64,000 bases of DNA, from contig JAGCWW010000082.1 of assembly GCA_017961685.1 (NCBI GenBank), positions 62,001 to 126,000 of the forward strand. Direction: 5' to 3'. This DNA is from Acholeplasmatales bacterium. Its GTDB lineage: Bacteria > Bacillota_I > Bacilli_A > Acholeplasmatales > JAEDCM01. This document shows positions 43,500 to 52,129 of this stretch, piece by piece (position 1 is the first letter of the stretch; each line of letters begins with the position of its first letter). The notes under the pieces were generated by a model, which saw only the letters and a program-made list of their open reading frames with translations, searched no databases and had not been told where the DNA came from. A program made the position numbers and the translations under genes.

Positions 43500-44357
43500 T
43501 TATCTTCCTTTAAACATTGTTCCTATACCTTCATCAGTTAGGACTTCTATTAGAATTGAATGTGGAACTCTACCATCAATAATAAATGATTTATTTACAC
43601 CACGTCTAATTGCATCTACGCAACAATCAACCTTAGGAATCATACCACCACTAATAATCCCATCATTAATTAATTCTTTAACTTCACTTACATTTACTTC
43701 TTTAATTAGAGTTGTTGGATCATTAACATCTCTAAGTAGACCAATTATATCAGTCATAGAGATTAAGCTTTCAGCTCTTAAAGCTCCTGCGATACGGCTA
43801 GCAGCTGTATCAGCATTAACATTATAAGTATTTCCTTCTCTATCACAACCTACAGTTGAAATAACTGGAATATAACCATTATTTAGAGCATCATTAATAA
43901 TCTTTGTGTTAATTTCTGTGATTTCACCAACGAAGCCATGAACATCATCTAACTTTTTAGTAATAATCATTTCAGCATCAGCTCCACATAAACCAAGAGC
44001 GCTTCCACCCTTTTCGTTTATCATTTGAACTAATGATTTATTAACCTTACCAGCAAGTACCATTTGAACGATATCCATTGTTTCTTTATCAGTTACACGT
44101 AAGCCATTAACAAATTCACTTTTCTTATTTATTTTTTTTAGCATATCATTTATTTCTGGTCCACCACCATGAACTAATACTACTTTAATACCAATTAAAG
44201 ATAGTAATACTACATCGCCCATAACGGCTTCTTTTAAATCATCATTAATCATAGCATTTCCACCATATTTAACAACGATAATCTTCCCATAATATTTTTG
44301 AATATATGGTAAAGCTTGTATTAATATACTTGCTTTTAAATCACTAGTAACGTTCAT
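43500..44357 (-). CDS. argB: Acetylglutamate kinase
   Basis: ArgB phosphorylates N-acetylglutamate, usually the step inhibited by arginine. The 285-residue protein has VVKYGGNAM, LVHGGGPEI, GLCGADAEMI and NVNADTAASRIAGAL. A basic/helical N-terminal extension (residues 1-20) is seen, a feature linked to arginine-sensitive hexameric forms. The ATG at 44357 follows AAGGAGTGATTAAG. Confidence 0.96.
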   Translation of the reverse strand: MNVTSDLKASILIQALPYIQKYYGKIIVVKYGGNAMINDDLKEAVMGDVVLLSLIGIKVVLVHGGGPEINDMLKKINKKSEFVNGLRVTDKETMDIVQMVLAGKVNKSLVQMINEKGGSALGLCGADAEMIITKKLDDVHGFVGEITEINTKIINDALNNGYIPVISTVGCDREGNTYNVNADTAASRIAGALRAESLISMTDIIGLLRDVNDPTTLIKEVNVSEVKELINDGIISGGMIPKVDCCVDAIRRGVNKSFIIDGRVPHSILIEVLTDEGIGTMFKGR

Positions 44358-44369
44358 CTTAATCACTCC

Positions 44370-45578
44370 TTATGATCTATAATCTCCATTGATTTTAACA
44401 TATTCATAAGTTAAATCACAACCAAATGCTTCAGCATCATAATTTCCACTATTTAAATTTACATCAATAAATATATCTTTTTCTAGTAAAACTTCTTTTG
44501 CCTTTTCTTCGCTAAATGGTACACCTAAGCCATTTTTACAAACTGGTATAACACCTTTAGCACTTCTAAATGCTACATCTATTTTTAATACATCAATATC
44601 TTCTAATGTATAACCGATAGCACATAAAACTCTACCCCAGTTAGCATCAGATCCAAATATTGCACACTTTAAAAGGTTAGATGAGATTACTGATTTAGCA
44701 ATCTTTCTTGCTTGATCTTTTGTCTTAGCACCAGAAAGACAGCAAGTTAAGCTACGTGTTGCACCTTCACCATCAGCAGCAATCTTCTTACATAAAGTTT
44801 TTGTAGCCATGTTTAGTGCTTCTTTAAAGATTGGTAAAGTAGCTTCATCAATTTCTTTATTTCCTGCTAAACCGTTAGCAAGTACTGTAACCATATCGTT
44901 AGTTGATGTATCACCATCTACACTAACCATATTAAATGTATCTAGAATATCTTCGCTTAAAACTTTTTGAAGTAATTTTGGACTAATCTTACAATCTGTA
45001 GTAACAAATACTAACATAGTTGCCATATTAGGATTAATCATACCACTACCTTTAGCAATACCACCAATATGACATTCAACACCATTAACATCAAACTTAA
45101 CAGCAACAGTCTTTTCAACTGTATCAGTAGTCATAATAGCTAAGTTAGCATCTTGTGATGTACCATTATTAAGTTCACTAATTAACATTGGAATACCACG
45201 TTTGAATGGTTCAATATCCATTTCTTGACCAATTACACCAGTTGAAGCAATAACGATGTCATCTTCTTTGATGTTTAGTTGATCAGCTAATAACTTACAA
45301 GTTTCATTAGCAATATCCATACCATTAACATTACATGTATTAGCATTTCCACTATTACAAATGATTGCTTGAGCATAGCCATCAGCAATATGATTTTTAG
45401 TTACTACAAGTGGTGCACCCTTAACTAAGTTCTTAGTATAAGTTGCTGCTGCACTACATTTAGTCTCTGAATAAATTAAAGCAATATCTTTTTTATCTTT
45501 GTTTTTTCTAATTCCACAATGTACTCCACTAGCTTTAAAACCTTTAGCAGCAAGTACACCACCATTTATAAATTCCAT
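44370..45578 (-). CDS. argJ: Glutamate N-acetyltransferase / amino-acid acetyltransferase (bifunctional ArgJ)
   Basis: ArgJ transfers acetyl from acetylornithine to glutamate, making the pathway cyclic. The 402-residue precursor has the autocleavage site GMINPNMATMLVFVTTD (nucleophile Thr after Ala) and the flanking IGGIAKGSGM. There is no argA or argE in the operon, consistent with the cyclic route. Whether it also uses acetyl-CoA cannot be told from sequence. Confidence 0.95.
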   Translation of the reverse strand: MEFINGGVLAAKGFKASGVHCGIRKNKDKKDIALIYSETKCSAAATYTKNLVKGAPLVVTKNHIADGYAQAIICNSGNANTCNVNGMDIANETCKLLADQLNIKEDDIVIASTGVIGQEMDIEPFKRGIPMLISELNNGTSQDANLAIMTTDTVEKTVAVKFDVNGVECHIGGIAKGSGMINPNMATMLVFVTTDCKISPKLLQKVLSEDILDTFNMVSVDGDTSTNDMVTVLANGLAGNKEIDEATLPIFKEALNMATKTLCKKIAADGEGATRSLTCCLSGAKTKDQARKIAKSVISSNLLKCAIFGSDANWGRVLCAIGYTLEDIDVLKIDVAFRSAKGVIPVCKNGLGVPFSEEKAKEVLLEKDIFIDVNLNSGNYDAEAFGCDLTYEYVKINGDYRS

Positions 45579-45587
45579 AACTACCTC

Positions 45588-46529
45588 CTAGATGTTTAGA
45601 GAACACTCTTTTTCTTTTCCAATTTTCATATTCATAACTTCAATAGCTGCTCCACTAGCTCCCTTACCTAAGTTATCTAGGCAAGCAACTACATTAATTC
45701 TTTCTTCATTACCAGAAATATAGATTTCTAAGTAATCTTTACCACTTAAGTGTTTTGCACTTAAAAAGCCTGATTCTGTGCCATTTTCATTAAAAGGCAT
45801 AACTCTAACAAACTTATCATTTTTATAATAACTTAAGAATAATTCATGTAACTCTTTAGGTGTTACTTTCATCTTTAATGTATCAGTCCAAAGAGGAATA
45901 TCTACAAGCATTCCTGAATAGAAATTACATACATAAGGATTGAATAATGGTTTATGATCTAAACCAGAGATACACATCATTTCCTTTAAATGCTTATGAT
46001 TTTGACTCATGGCATATAAGCGGGGAGCTTCTAGTTCTTCATCGCCTGAAGTAGTGTATTGTTCAATACCTTTTTTACCAGCACCGCTATAACCACTAAT
46101 TGCATTAGCTGAAATTTGATAATGTTTATCAATTACACCAAGCTTTACTAAAGGATAAACAATTGATAAGAATCCTGAAGCATAGCAGCCTGGAACAGCT
46201 ATTCTTTTAGAGTTATTAATTTTTTCTTCTAATTCTAAGTCAAGCTCAGGAAAACCATATGCCCAGTTGGGATCAGTTCTATGAGCTGTTGATGTATCAA
46301 TAATAACTGTATTAGGGTTTGTTACTAATTTAGCTGACTCAATAGCTGCATCATCTGGTAAGCATAAGAATACTATATCAGCTTCATTCATTATTTTTTG
46401 TTTTTCAACAGGATCTTTTCTAAATTCTTCTTTGATTTCTAGTAAAGTAACATCATTTCTTTTACTAAATCTTTCAAAAATCTTTAATCCTGTAGTTCCA
46501 CTTTTTCCATCTATAAATACTTTTACCAT
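45588..46529 (-). CDS. argC: N-acetyl-gamma-glutamyl-phosphate reductase (short, type 2)
   Basis: The 313-residue protein is the short type 2 ArgC. It has FIDGKSGTTGLKIFERF at the nucleotide site, the catalytic Cys in AVPGCYASGF and SGYSGAGKKGIEQY. It reduces acetylglutamyl phosphate with NADPH. It starts 2 bp before the argH stop region, behind TAGGTAAGTAAT. Confidence 0.95.
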   Translation of the reverse strand: MVKVFIDGKSGTTGLKIFERFSKRNDVTLLEIKEEFRKDPVEKQKIMNEADIVFLCLPDDAAIESAKLVTNPNTVIIDTSTAHRTDPNWAYGFPELDLELEEKINNSKRIAVPGCYASGFLSIVYPLVKLGVIDKHYQISANAISGYSGAGKKGIEQYTTSGDEELEAPRLYAMSQNHKHLKEMMCISGLDHKPLFNPYVCNFYSGMLVDIPLWTDTLKMKVTPKELHELFLSYYKNDKFVRVMPFNENGTESGFLSAKHLSGKDYLEIYISGNEERINVVACLDNLGKGASGAAIEVMNMKIGKEKECSLNI

Positions 46530-46530
46530 A

Positions 46531-47904
46531 TTACTTACCTAATTCATTAGTTAATAATTCGATTTGTTTAAGTACCATTTCTTTACTTGTTCCACCGAAT
46601 GATAATCTCTTATCTACGCAGTTTCTTAAGTCTATTTCATGGTAGATATCACTATCTATTAACTCTGAATACTCCTTATATTTTTCTAATTTTATTTCAT
46701 CTAATGTTAGATTATCTTTTATTGCATCTTTAACAATTGTACCAGTTAATTTATATGCATCTCTAAAAGGCATTCCCTTCTTAGCTAAATAATCAGCTAA
46801 ATCAGTTGCGTTAATGAAGCCTTTCTTAGCTGCATTATACATATTATCTTTTAAGAATGTTGCTGTCTTTAACATTGGAATAAAGATTGATAAACATTCT
46901 TTAACTGTATCAATACTATCAAATAATAATTCTTTATCTTCTTGCATATCTTTATTATATGCTAGAGGAATACCTTTAAGCATTGTTAGTAAGGCAATTA
47001 AATTACCATAAGTTCTACCTGTTTTACCTCTAATAAGTTCTGTAATATCAGGATTCTTCTTTTGAGGCATAATACTTGAACCTGTTGCATAACTATCATC
47101 TAGTTCCATAAACTTAAATTCCCAAGAACACCAAAGAATTATTTCTTCAGAGAATCTTGATAAATGCATCATGATTAAGCTAATAGCATTTGCAAGTTCA
47201 ACTGCAAAGTCTCTATCACTAACACTATCAATTGAATTAAGTGTTACATTTTTAAATCCTAATTTTTCTTTAACAATAAATCTATCAATGTTATGTGTTG
47301 TACCTGCTAAGGCTGCTGAGCCTAGTGGCATATAATCACATCTTTTATATGTATCATCAAGTCTTCCTAAATCTCTAATAAGCATATTAGCATATGCTAG
47401 TAATTGATGAGATAAAAGTATAGGTTGTGCACGTTGTAGGTGTGTATAACCTGGCATAATTAAATCTATATTTTGTTTAGAAATATAAATTATAGTTTCA
47501 ATTAAACTCTTAACTAAGCCTTTTATCTCTAATATTTCTTTTTTAGTATACATTCTAAAATCAAGTGCTACTTGATCGTTTCTACTTCTAGCTGTATGTA
47601 GCTTTTTACCAACAGCTCCAATTCTATTTGTCAATACTTCTTCAACAAACATATGTATATCTTCAGCTTCAGGATCAATTTCTAAATTACCATTTTCTAA
47701 ATCAGTTAGAATAGAATCTAGTGTATTAATAATTAATTCTGAATCTTCATTAGAGATAATACCGCACTTACCTAGCATAAAAGCATGAGCCATTGAGCCA
47801 GTTATATCTTCTTTATACATACGTGAGTCAACTCGAATAGATGAGTTAAAATCATTTACTTCTTTATTTTCTTCTTTACTAAATCTTCCAGCCCACATTT
47901 TCAT
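46531..47904 (-). CDS. argH: Argininosuccinate lyase
   Basis: ArgH splits argininosuccinate to arginine and fumarate. The 457-residue protein has the conserved WAGRFS start, TARSRNDQVA, GYTHLQRAQPI and the superfamily signature GSSIMPQKKNPD. The ATG at 47904 follows AGGAGG. A hairpin separates it from argG. Confidence 0.96.
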   Translation of the reverse strand: MKMWAGRFSKEENKEVNDFNSSIRVDSRMYKEDITGSMAHAFMLGKCGIISNEDSELIINTLDSILTDLENGNLEIDPEAEDIHMFVEEVLTNRIGAVGKKLHTARSRNDQVALDFRMYTKKEILEIKGLVKSLIETIIYISKQNIDLIMPGYTHLQRAQPILLSHQLLAYANMLIRDLGRLDDTYKRCDYMPLGSAALAGTTHNIDRFIVKEKLGFKNVTLNSIDSVSDRDFAVELANAISLIMMHLSRFSEEIILWCSWEFKFMELDDSYATGSSIMPQKKNPDITELIRGKTGRTYGNLIALLTMLKGIPLAYNKDMQEDKELLFDSIDTVKECLSIFIPMLKTATFLKDNMYNAAKKGFINATDLADYLAKKGMPFRDAYKLTGTIVKDAIKDNLTLDEIKLEKYKEYSELIDSDIYHEIDLRNCVDKRLSFGGTSKEMVLKQIELLTNELGK

Positions 47905-47933
47905 AAGCAAAACCTCCTACTTTTATGCTAAAT

Positions 47934-47958
47934 AAGCCCAGTACTTCACTGGGCATAT
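47934..47958 (-). other. Hairpin between argG and argH
   Basis: GCCCAGT and ACTGGGC form a 7 bp stem, followed on the minus strand by TTATTT. It is a weak terminator or RNA-stability element that could lower argH-argF relative to argG. Confidence 0.55.
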
Positions 47959-47962
47959 TTAA

Positions 47963-49180
47963 TTACTTAATTTTCTTTTGATCTAATAATGCCTTAACCT
48001 TAATTGGTAGACCATATAGGTTAATGAATCCAGCTGAATCAGCTTGATCATAAACATCATCTTCACCGAATGTTGCTACTTCTTCTGAATATAATGAATA
48101 TGGAGAAGTTATACTCGCAGGAATAATGTTTCCTTTATAAAGTTTAACTTTTACACTACCAGTAACTGTTTGTTGAGTCTTATCAACAAATGCTGATAGA
48201 GCTTCTCTTAGTGGTGTAAACCATTTTCCGTTATATACTAATTCAGCAAATTCAATAGCAATTCTTTGCTTGAAGTGTTGAGTATCTCTTTCAAGTGTAA
48301 TTGATTCTAGTAATTCATGTGCTTCATAGATGATAGCTCCACCTGGAGTTTCATAAACACCACGGCTCTTCATACCAACTAATCTGTTTTCAACCATATC
48401 TACTAGACCGATACCGTTATCTCCGCCTACCTTATTTAATTCTTTAACTAAATCAGTAGCGCTCATCTTCTTACCATTTAATCCAACTGGTTTACCTTTT
48501 TCAAAATCAATTGTGATGTATGTTGGAGTATCAGGTGCTTTCCAAGGTGATACGCCCATTTCTAGGATCTTATCATATTGTGGTTCATTAGCAGGATTTT
48601 CTAAGTCTAGGCCTTCATGTGATAAGTGCCAAATATTCTTATCTTTAGAATAGTTTGTTTCTCTATTTATCTTAAGAGGGATATTGTGTGCAATAGCATA
48701 ATCGATTTCTTCATCTCTACTCTTAAATTCCCAAAATCTCCAAGGTGCAATGATTTGCATTTCAGGAGCAAATGCTTTAATTGCTAATTCGAAACGTACT
48801 TGGTCATTTCCTTTACCAGTACATCCATGACAAATAGCATCGCAGCCTTCCTTCTTAGCGATTTCTACAACTCTTTTTGCGATGATAGGACGAGCAAATG
48901 AAGTACCTAACATATATTTTCCTTCATATTTAGCTCCAGCCTTAACTGTTTCAAATACATAATCAGTTAAGAATTCTTCTGTTAAATCTTCAATATAGAT
49001 TTTAGAAGCTCCAGTTTTGATTGCTTTTTCTTCTAGTCCTTCAAGTTCTCCACTTTGACCGCAGTTACCACAAATAGCGATAACTTCACATCCATAATGA
49101 TCTTTTAACCAAGGAATGATAATAGATGTATCAAGTCCACCAGAATAAGCTAAAGCAACTTTTTTAAATTTCTTTTCCAT
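47963..49180 (-). CDS. argG: Argininosuccinate synthase
   Basis: ArgG joins citrulline and aspartate with ATP. The 405-residue protein has the PP-loop [32 protein letters not shown] and a C-terminal dimer region. It is the first gene of the operon. GGAGGATAAAATTT precedes the start and the leader upstream carries two terminator-linked RNA elements. Confidence 0.97.
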   Translation of the reverse strand: MEKKFKKVALAYSGGLDTSIIIPWLKDHYGCEVIAICGNCGQSGELEGLEEKAIKTGASKIYIEDLTEEFLTDYVFETVKAGAKYEGKYMLGTSFARPIIAKRVVEIAKKEGCDAICHGCTGKGNDQVRFELAIKAFAPEMQIIAPWRFWEFKSRDEEIDYAIAHNIPLKINRETNYSKDKNIWHLSHEGLDLENPANEPQYDKILEMGVSPWKAPDTPTYITIDFEKGKPVGLNGKKMSATDLVKELNKVGGDNGIGLVDMVENRLVGMKSRGVYETPGGAIIYEAHELLESITLERDTQHFKQRIAIEFAELVYNGKWFTPLREALSAFVDKTQQTVTGSVKVKLYKGNIIPASITSPYSLYSEEVATFGEDDVYDQADSAGFINLYGLPIKVKALLDQKKIK

Positions 49181-49216
49181 AAATTTTATCCTCCAATTTT
49201 TTTAAATTTAATAACT

Positions 49217-49243
49217 AAAAAGAAAAGAGCCAACAAGGCTCTT
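49217..49243 (-). terminator. Second leader terminator of the arg operon
   Basis: AAGAGCC pairs with GGCTCTT around TTGTT on the minus strand, followed by TTCTTTTT. Its 5' side GCCTTG can pair with CAAGGC at 49300-49305. Confidence 0.8.
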
Positions 49244-49245
49244 GA

Positions 49246-49306
49246 TAACAATTATGCTCATACACCAATAATTAGTGTAATCTTTGCTAAATCAAGATTG
49301 CCTTGA
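49246..49306 (-). ncRNA. Tandem leader RNA element 2 (candidate riboswitch aptamer)
   Basis: On the minus strand there is a hairpin TCAAG/CTTGA. A stem TAGCAA/TTGTTA follows, enclosing an internal loop AGAT opposite TGAGCATAA, and an apical stem TACAC/GTGTA. The internal loop is nearly identical to that of element 1, while the stems differ but still pair. Confidence 0.65.
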
Positions 49307-49311
49307 GTAAG

Positions 49312-49336
49312 AAAAAACCACACCAAGTGGTCTTTT
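49312..49336 (-). terminator. First leader terminator of the arg operon
   Basis: ACCAC pairs with GTGGT around TTGGT on the minus strand, followed by six T. The 5' side CACTTGG can pair with CCAAGTG at 49383-49389. Confidence 0.8.
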
Positions 49337-49402
49337 TTGTAATATACTCATGCAACGTCTTGATGCAATCTTTACAAATTATCACTTGGACTTTCTTCAA
49401 GT
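49336..49402 (-). ncRNA. Tandem leader RNA element 1 (candidate riboswitch aptamer)
   Basis: On the minus strand there is a hairpin ACTTG/CAAGT. A stem TTTGTAA/TTACAAA follows, enclosing an internal loop AGAT opposite TGAGTATA, and an apical stem TGCA/TGCA. It begins 1-2 nt after the predicted transcription start. Confidence 0.65.
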
Positions 49403-49411
49403 TATACACCT

Positions 49412-49440
49412 ATTTTAATGTATAAATGCCTTTATGTCAA
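49412..49440 (-). promoter_or_regulatory. Promoter of the arginine operon
   Basis: On the minus strand a perfect TTGACA (49435-49440), a 17 bp spacer and TAAAAT (49412-49417). The start should be near 49405, giving a ~225 nt leader before argG. Confidence 0.85.
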
Positions 49441-49490
49441 CATTTTTTTACTATTTATTGATAGATAGCGTTTTCAAGTTAATAAAATAA

Positions 49491-49499
49491 TGTTATAAT
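49491..49499 (+). promoter_or_regulatory. Extended -10 of the ispH promoter
   Basis: TGTTATAAT, 18 bp before the ispH start codon. The -35 is weak. Confidence 0.5.
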
Positions 49500-49516
49500 A
49501 ACTTTGGTGATGAAAA

Positions 49517-50323
49517 ATGGAGATAAAAATAATACAACCAATAGGGCTTTGTGTTAGTGCTTCATCTATATTAGATGAAATATACAAGCATCAAGAAAAA
49601 TATCATAAAATTTATATACTTGGTGATATCTTACATAATGAATATGTCATAAACTATTTATCTGAAAGAGGAATTAAGTTCATTAAAGAGCTTGAAGGAA
49701 TAGTAAATGATAAGTACACTTTAGTAGTTCTACCATCACACGGTACATCACCTTTAGTTTATGAAAAATTAAAAAAATATAACTACATAGATTTAACTTG
49801 TCCAAAGATTAAAAAAATGCATGAATTTATTATAAATAACAGTGATAAAGATATTATATTTTTAGGTCAACCTAATCACAGTGAAACAGTTGCGTCAAGA
49901 GACTATGATAATGTTAAAGTAATTAGTAGTAAGAAAGATATAGATAAATTAGGAGAATTAAATAATCCTATTTTAATGTGTCAAACAACATTTAATAAAG
50001 ATATATTTGTTGAAATATCAGAGATATTAAAAGAAAAATATCCTAATATTGTTATTAATAATACTTTATGTAATATACCTTTAGATAGAATAATTAATAT
50101 TAACTCAACAGATTGTGATTTATTACTTGTTATAGGTTCTAAAACATCGAGTAATGCAAACGAAATAAGTAAATCTAAGCCTAATTCTATGATTATTGGT
50201 AAGGTTGAAGAAATAGATTTAGATGAGCTTAGAAAGTATAAAAAGATAGCTATCGCATCAGCATCATCAACACCTATTCAACAAGTTGATGAAATAGTTG
50301 AATACATAAGAAAAAACGCATAA
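49517..50323 (+). CDS. ispH: 4-hydroxy-3-methylbut-2-enyl diphosphate reductase, divergent
   Basis: IspH makes IPP and DMAPP at the end of the MEP pathway using a [4Fe-4S] cluster. The three cluster cysteines are present at 12, 95 (DLTCP) and 185 (NTLC). Also seen are LHNEYVINYLSERGI, LPSHGTSP, GQPNHSET and SASSTP. The family's usual GFCxGV and HPEVxG are changed (GLCVSA, HSETVA), and at 268 residues it is somewhat short, so it is a divergent member. It is monocistronic and divergent from the arg operon. Confidence 0.85.
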   Translation: MEIKIIQPIGLCVSASSILDEIYKHQEKYHKIYILGDILHNEYVINYLSERGIKFIKELEGIVNDKYTLVVLPSHGTSPLVYEKLKKYNYIDLTCPKIKKMHEFIINNSDKDIIFLGQPNHSETVASRDYDNVKVISSKKDIDKLGELNNPILMCQTTFNKDIFVEISEILKEKYPNIVINNTLCNIPLDRIININSTDCDLLLVIGSKTSSNANEISKSKPNSMIIGKVEEIDLDELRKYKKIAIASASSTPIQQVDEIVEYIRKNA

Positions 50324-50336
50324 TTATGCGTTTTTA
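50312..50336. terminator. Bidirectional terminator between ispH and the GH26 gene
   Basis: AAACGCAT-AATT-ATGCGTTT is a perfect stem with T-rich DNA on the plus side and A-rich DNA before it. Confidence 0.85.
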
Positions 50337-51617
50337 TTTTATTTTTATAACTTCATTTTCACTATAGAATTCTTTTAATTTATCATTTGAATTATACTTT
50401 TCAGTTAAACAGAATTCTTTACTCCAAGTCATATAATAAATAAATGGAAAGTTATTACTTAGCATTTCATTAAAATCAGGTATGACATCACATTCAGCTA
50501 GTGCTACTAACTTCTTATTGCTAACCTTAGTTATAAGTTCATTATACTTATCCATATAGCAAGTATTAGCATCTTTTTCAGCACCATAACAATCAACTGA
50601 AATAATATCAACATAATCATCTCCAGGATATGCGCCTATACTATTCCATACCCAAATTAGATTGTTTAACCCTTTTTCTTTTACTAAATAATTATATGTT
50701 AGAATATATAATTTTGATGCATATTCAACGCCATATTTACCCCACCAAAACCATGTGCCATCAGCTTCATGGAATGGTCTAAATAAAATAGGCTTTTTAG
50801 CATCAGAAAAATGCTTTAAAACTTTAGACATATGATCTAATTCATTCATAAATGCATCATATTCTTTTGAATCTTCATCAAATATTTTTCTTATATCAAA
50901 TTCTGTATTTTCCGCATAGAAGCTTTTACCACAACCATAAAGTGGTGAAAACATATGCCAAGTAAAAGTAACTATGGTATCTTTTGTATCATATAAAGCT
51001 ACTTGCATAGTGCCTTTATTGTCTTCAACTTCTTCTAAGCATACTTTATCACTATTAGGATTTATATTAAGTGATAAGGCAAGTAATTCATAACCTACTA
51101 ACTTTGGATAATAACCAGTTATTCTTTTTATATGATTTAATTCTTCTTGTGGAATTGTTTGAGTGTGTTGGCCTGAAATAATTTTACGATGGTTTATGCT
51201 TTGAAAATAATTAAGTAATTTTCTTACCTCTATTGTTGCATAAGTATTACAAGGTAAGTAATAATCATCATATAATCTTTCAATTAGTAATCTAAATAAA
51301 TAATATTTAGCATATAGATCATCATAGTTTTTTAATAGTTCGTCATTATTTAAATTTAAATCTATTAATAATGAATTATTATCAGCATTTTTAATATAAT
51401 CATCAATTAAGTTTCTTGAGTCTAAATAAATTTGATAAAATTCTGATTTTGATTTAACTGCTTTATTTAATTTAAAAGCTTTTTTATCGAAACAAGTTTT
51501 ATATGATTCATAGGTTAGTTTTTCATCATCTACTGCCTTTTGTATTTTAATTAATTCTTTATCTTTAAATTCATTTTCTAGAAAAAAGGAAAATATTTCT
51601 TCAATTAAATCTCTCAT
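50334..51617 (-). CDS. GH26 family glycoside hydrolase (beta-mannanase-like), no signal peptide
   Basis: Residues ~140-425 form a GH26 catalytic domain: KIISGQHTQ, a VGYELLAL strand, FTWHMFSPLYG, the acid/base Glu284 in FRPFHEADGTWFWWG and the nucleophile Glu375 in LVALAECD. The first ~135 residues are helical and unrecognised. No signal peptide or anchor exists, so it should act in the cytosol, perhaps on imported oligosaccharides. The ATG at 51617 follows AAGGAGTGAT. It is a single gene between ispH and the his operon. Confidence 0.85.
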   Translation of the reverse strand: MRDLIEEIFSFFLENEFKDKELIKIQKAVDDEKLTYESYKTCFDKKAFKLNKAVKSKSEFYQIYLDSRNLIDDYIKNADNNSLLIDLNLNNDELLKNYDDLYAKYYLFRLLIERLYDDYYLPCNTYATIEVRKLLNYFQSINHRKIISGQHTQTIPQEELNHIKRITGYYPKLVGYELLALSLNINPNSDKVCLEEVEDNKGTMQVALYDTKDTIVTFTWHMFSPLYGCGKSFYAENTEFDIRKIFDEDSKEYDAFMNELDHMSKVLKHFSDAKKPILFRPFHEADGTWFWWGKYGVEYASKLYILTYNYLVKEKGLNNLIWVWNSIGAYPGDDYVDIISVDCYGAEKDANTCYMDKYNELITKVSNKKLVALAECDVIPDFNEMLSNNFPFIYYMTWSKEFCLTEKYNSNDKLKEFYSENEVIKIK

Positions 51618-51643
51618 ATAGATCACTCCTTAATTTATTATAG

Positions 51644-51676
51644 CATAAAAAAAGATAATCAAAAAATGATTATCTT
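51644..51676 (-). terminator. Terminator of the histidine operon
   Basis: AAGATAATCA pairs with TGATTATCTT, followed on the minus strand by TTTTTTATGC. It overlaps the stop of the acetyltransferase gene. Confidence 0.85.
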
Positions 51677-52127
51677 AAATATATTTTTCCATTCTAGTGC
51701 ATTCAAATGTCTTTGTTTTTGATTGACATTTACATTTGCATGAACTTTCTACTAATTTATAGTCACACTTTTTATAAAAATCAATAGCTTCTAATCTACT
51801 ATCAATTATTATTTTTTTATATCCTAATTCTTTTATCCATTTTTCAGTTTCTTGCATTGTTAGTTTTCCTAACCCCTTATTTCTATATTCATCTAAAACT
51901 ACTACTCTACCAATTAAAGCAGTAGTTCTATCAACTTCATAGAATCTAGCTGTTGAAATTGGATAAGTACCATCTAAAAGGATAACATATTTTGAACTAT
52001 CATTATCGTGGCAATCAAATTCATCACGTAGAGGTATATGATATTTTCTATTCATCGCATTAATTCTAACAAAATAGCTTGCGGCTCTTTGCCATTCTTC
52101 TGTTGCTCTAAGTACAGTATAATCCAT
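51675..52127 (-). CDS. GNAT-family acetyltransferase at the end of the his operon
   Basis: The 150-residue protein has the GNAT acetyl-CoA motif VVVLDEYRNKGLGKLTMQE and the C-terminal beta/helix EAIDFYKKCDYKLVE. A cysteine-rich tail CKCKCQSKTKTFEC is unusual for the family. It begins 2 bp after hisK, so it is co-translated with the his genes; its substrate is unknown. Confidence 0.8.
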   Translation of the reverse strand: MDYTVLRATEEWQRAASYFVRINAMNRKYHIPLRDEFDCHDNDSSKYVILLDGTYPISTARFYEVDRTTALIGRVVVLDEYRNKGLGKLTMQETEKWIKELGYKKIIIDSRLEAIDFYKKCDYKLVESSCKCKCQSKTKTFECTRMEKYI

Positions 52128-52129
52128 AA

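Noticed and set aside
49246-49402. T-box (tRNA-Arg) control of the arg operon
   Set aside because: No GGTGGNACCGCG antiterminator sequence is present, and each element is far too short for a T-box stem I with specifier loop.
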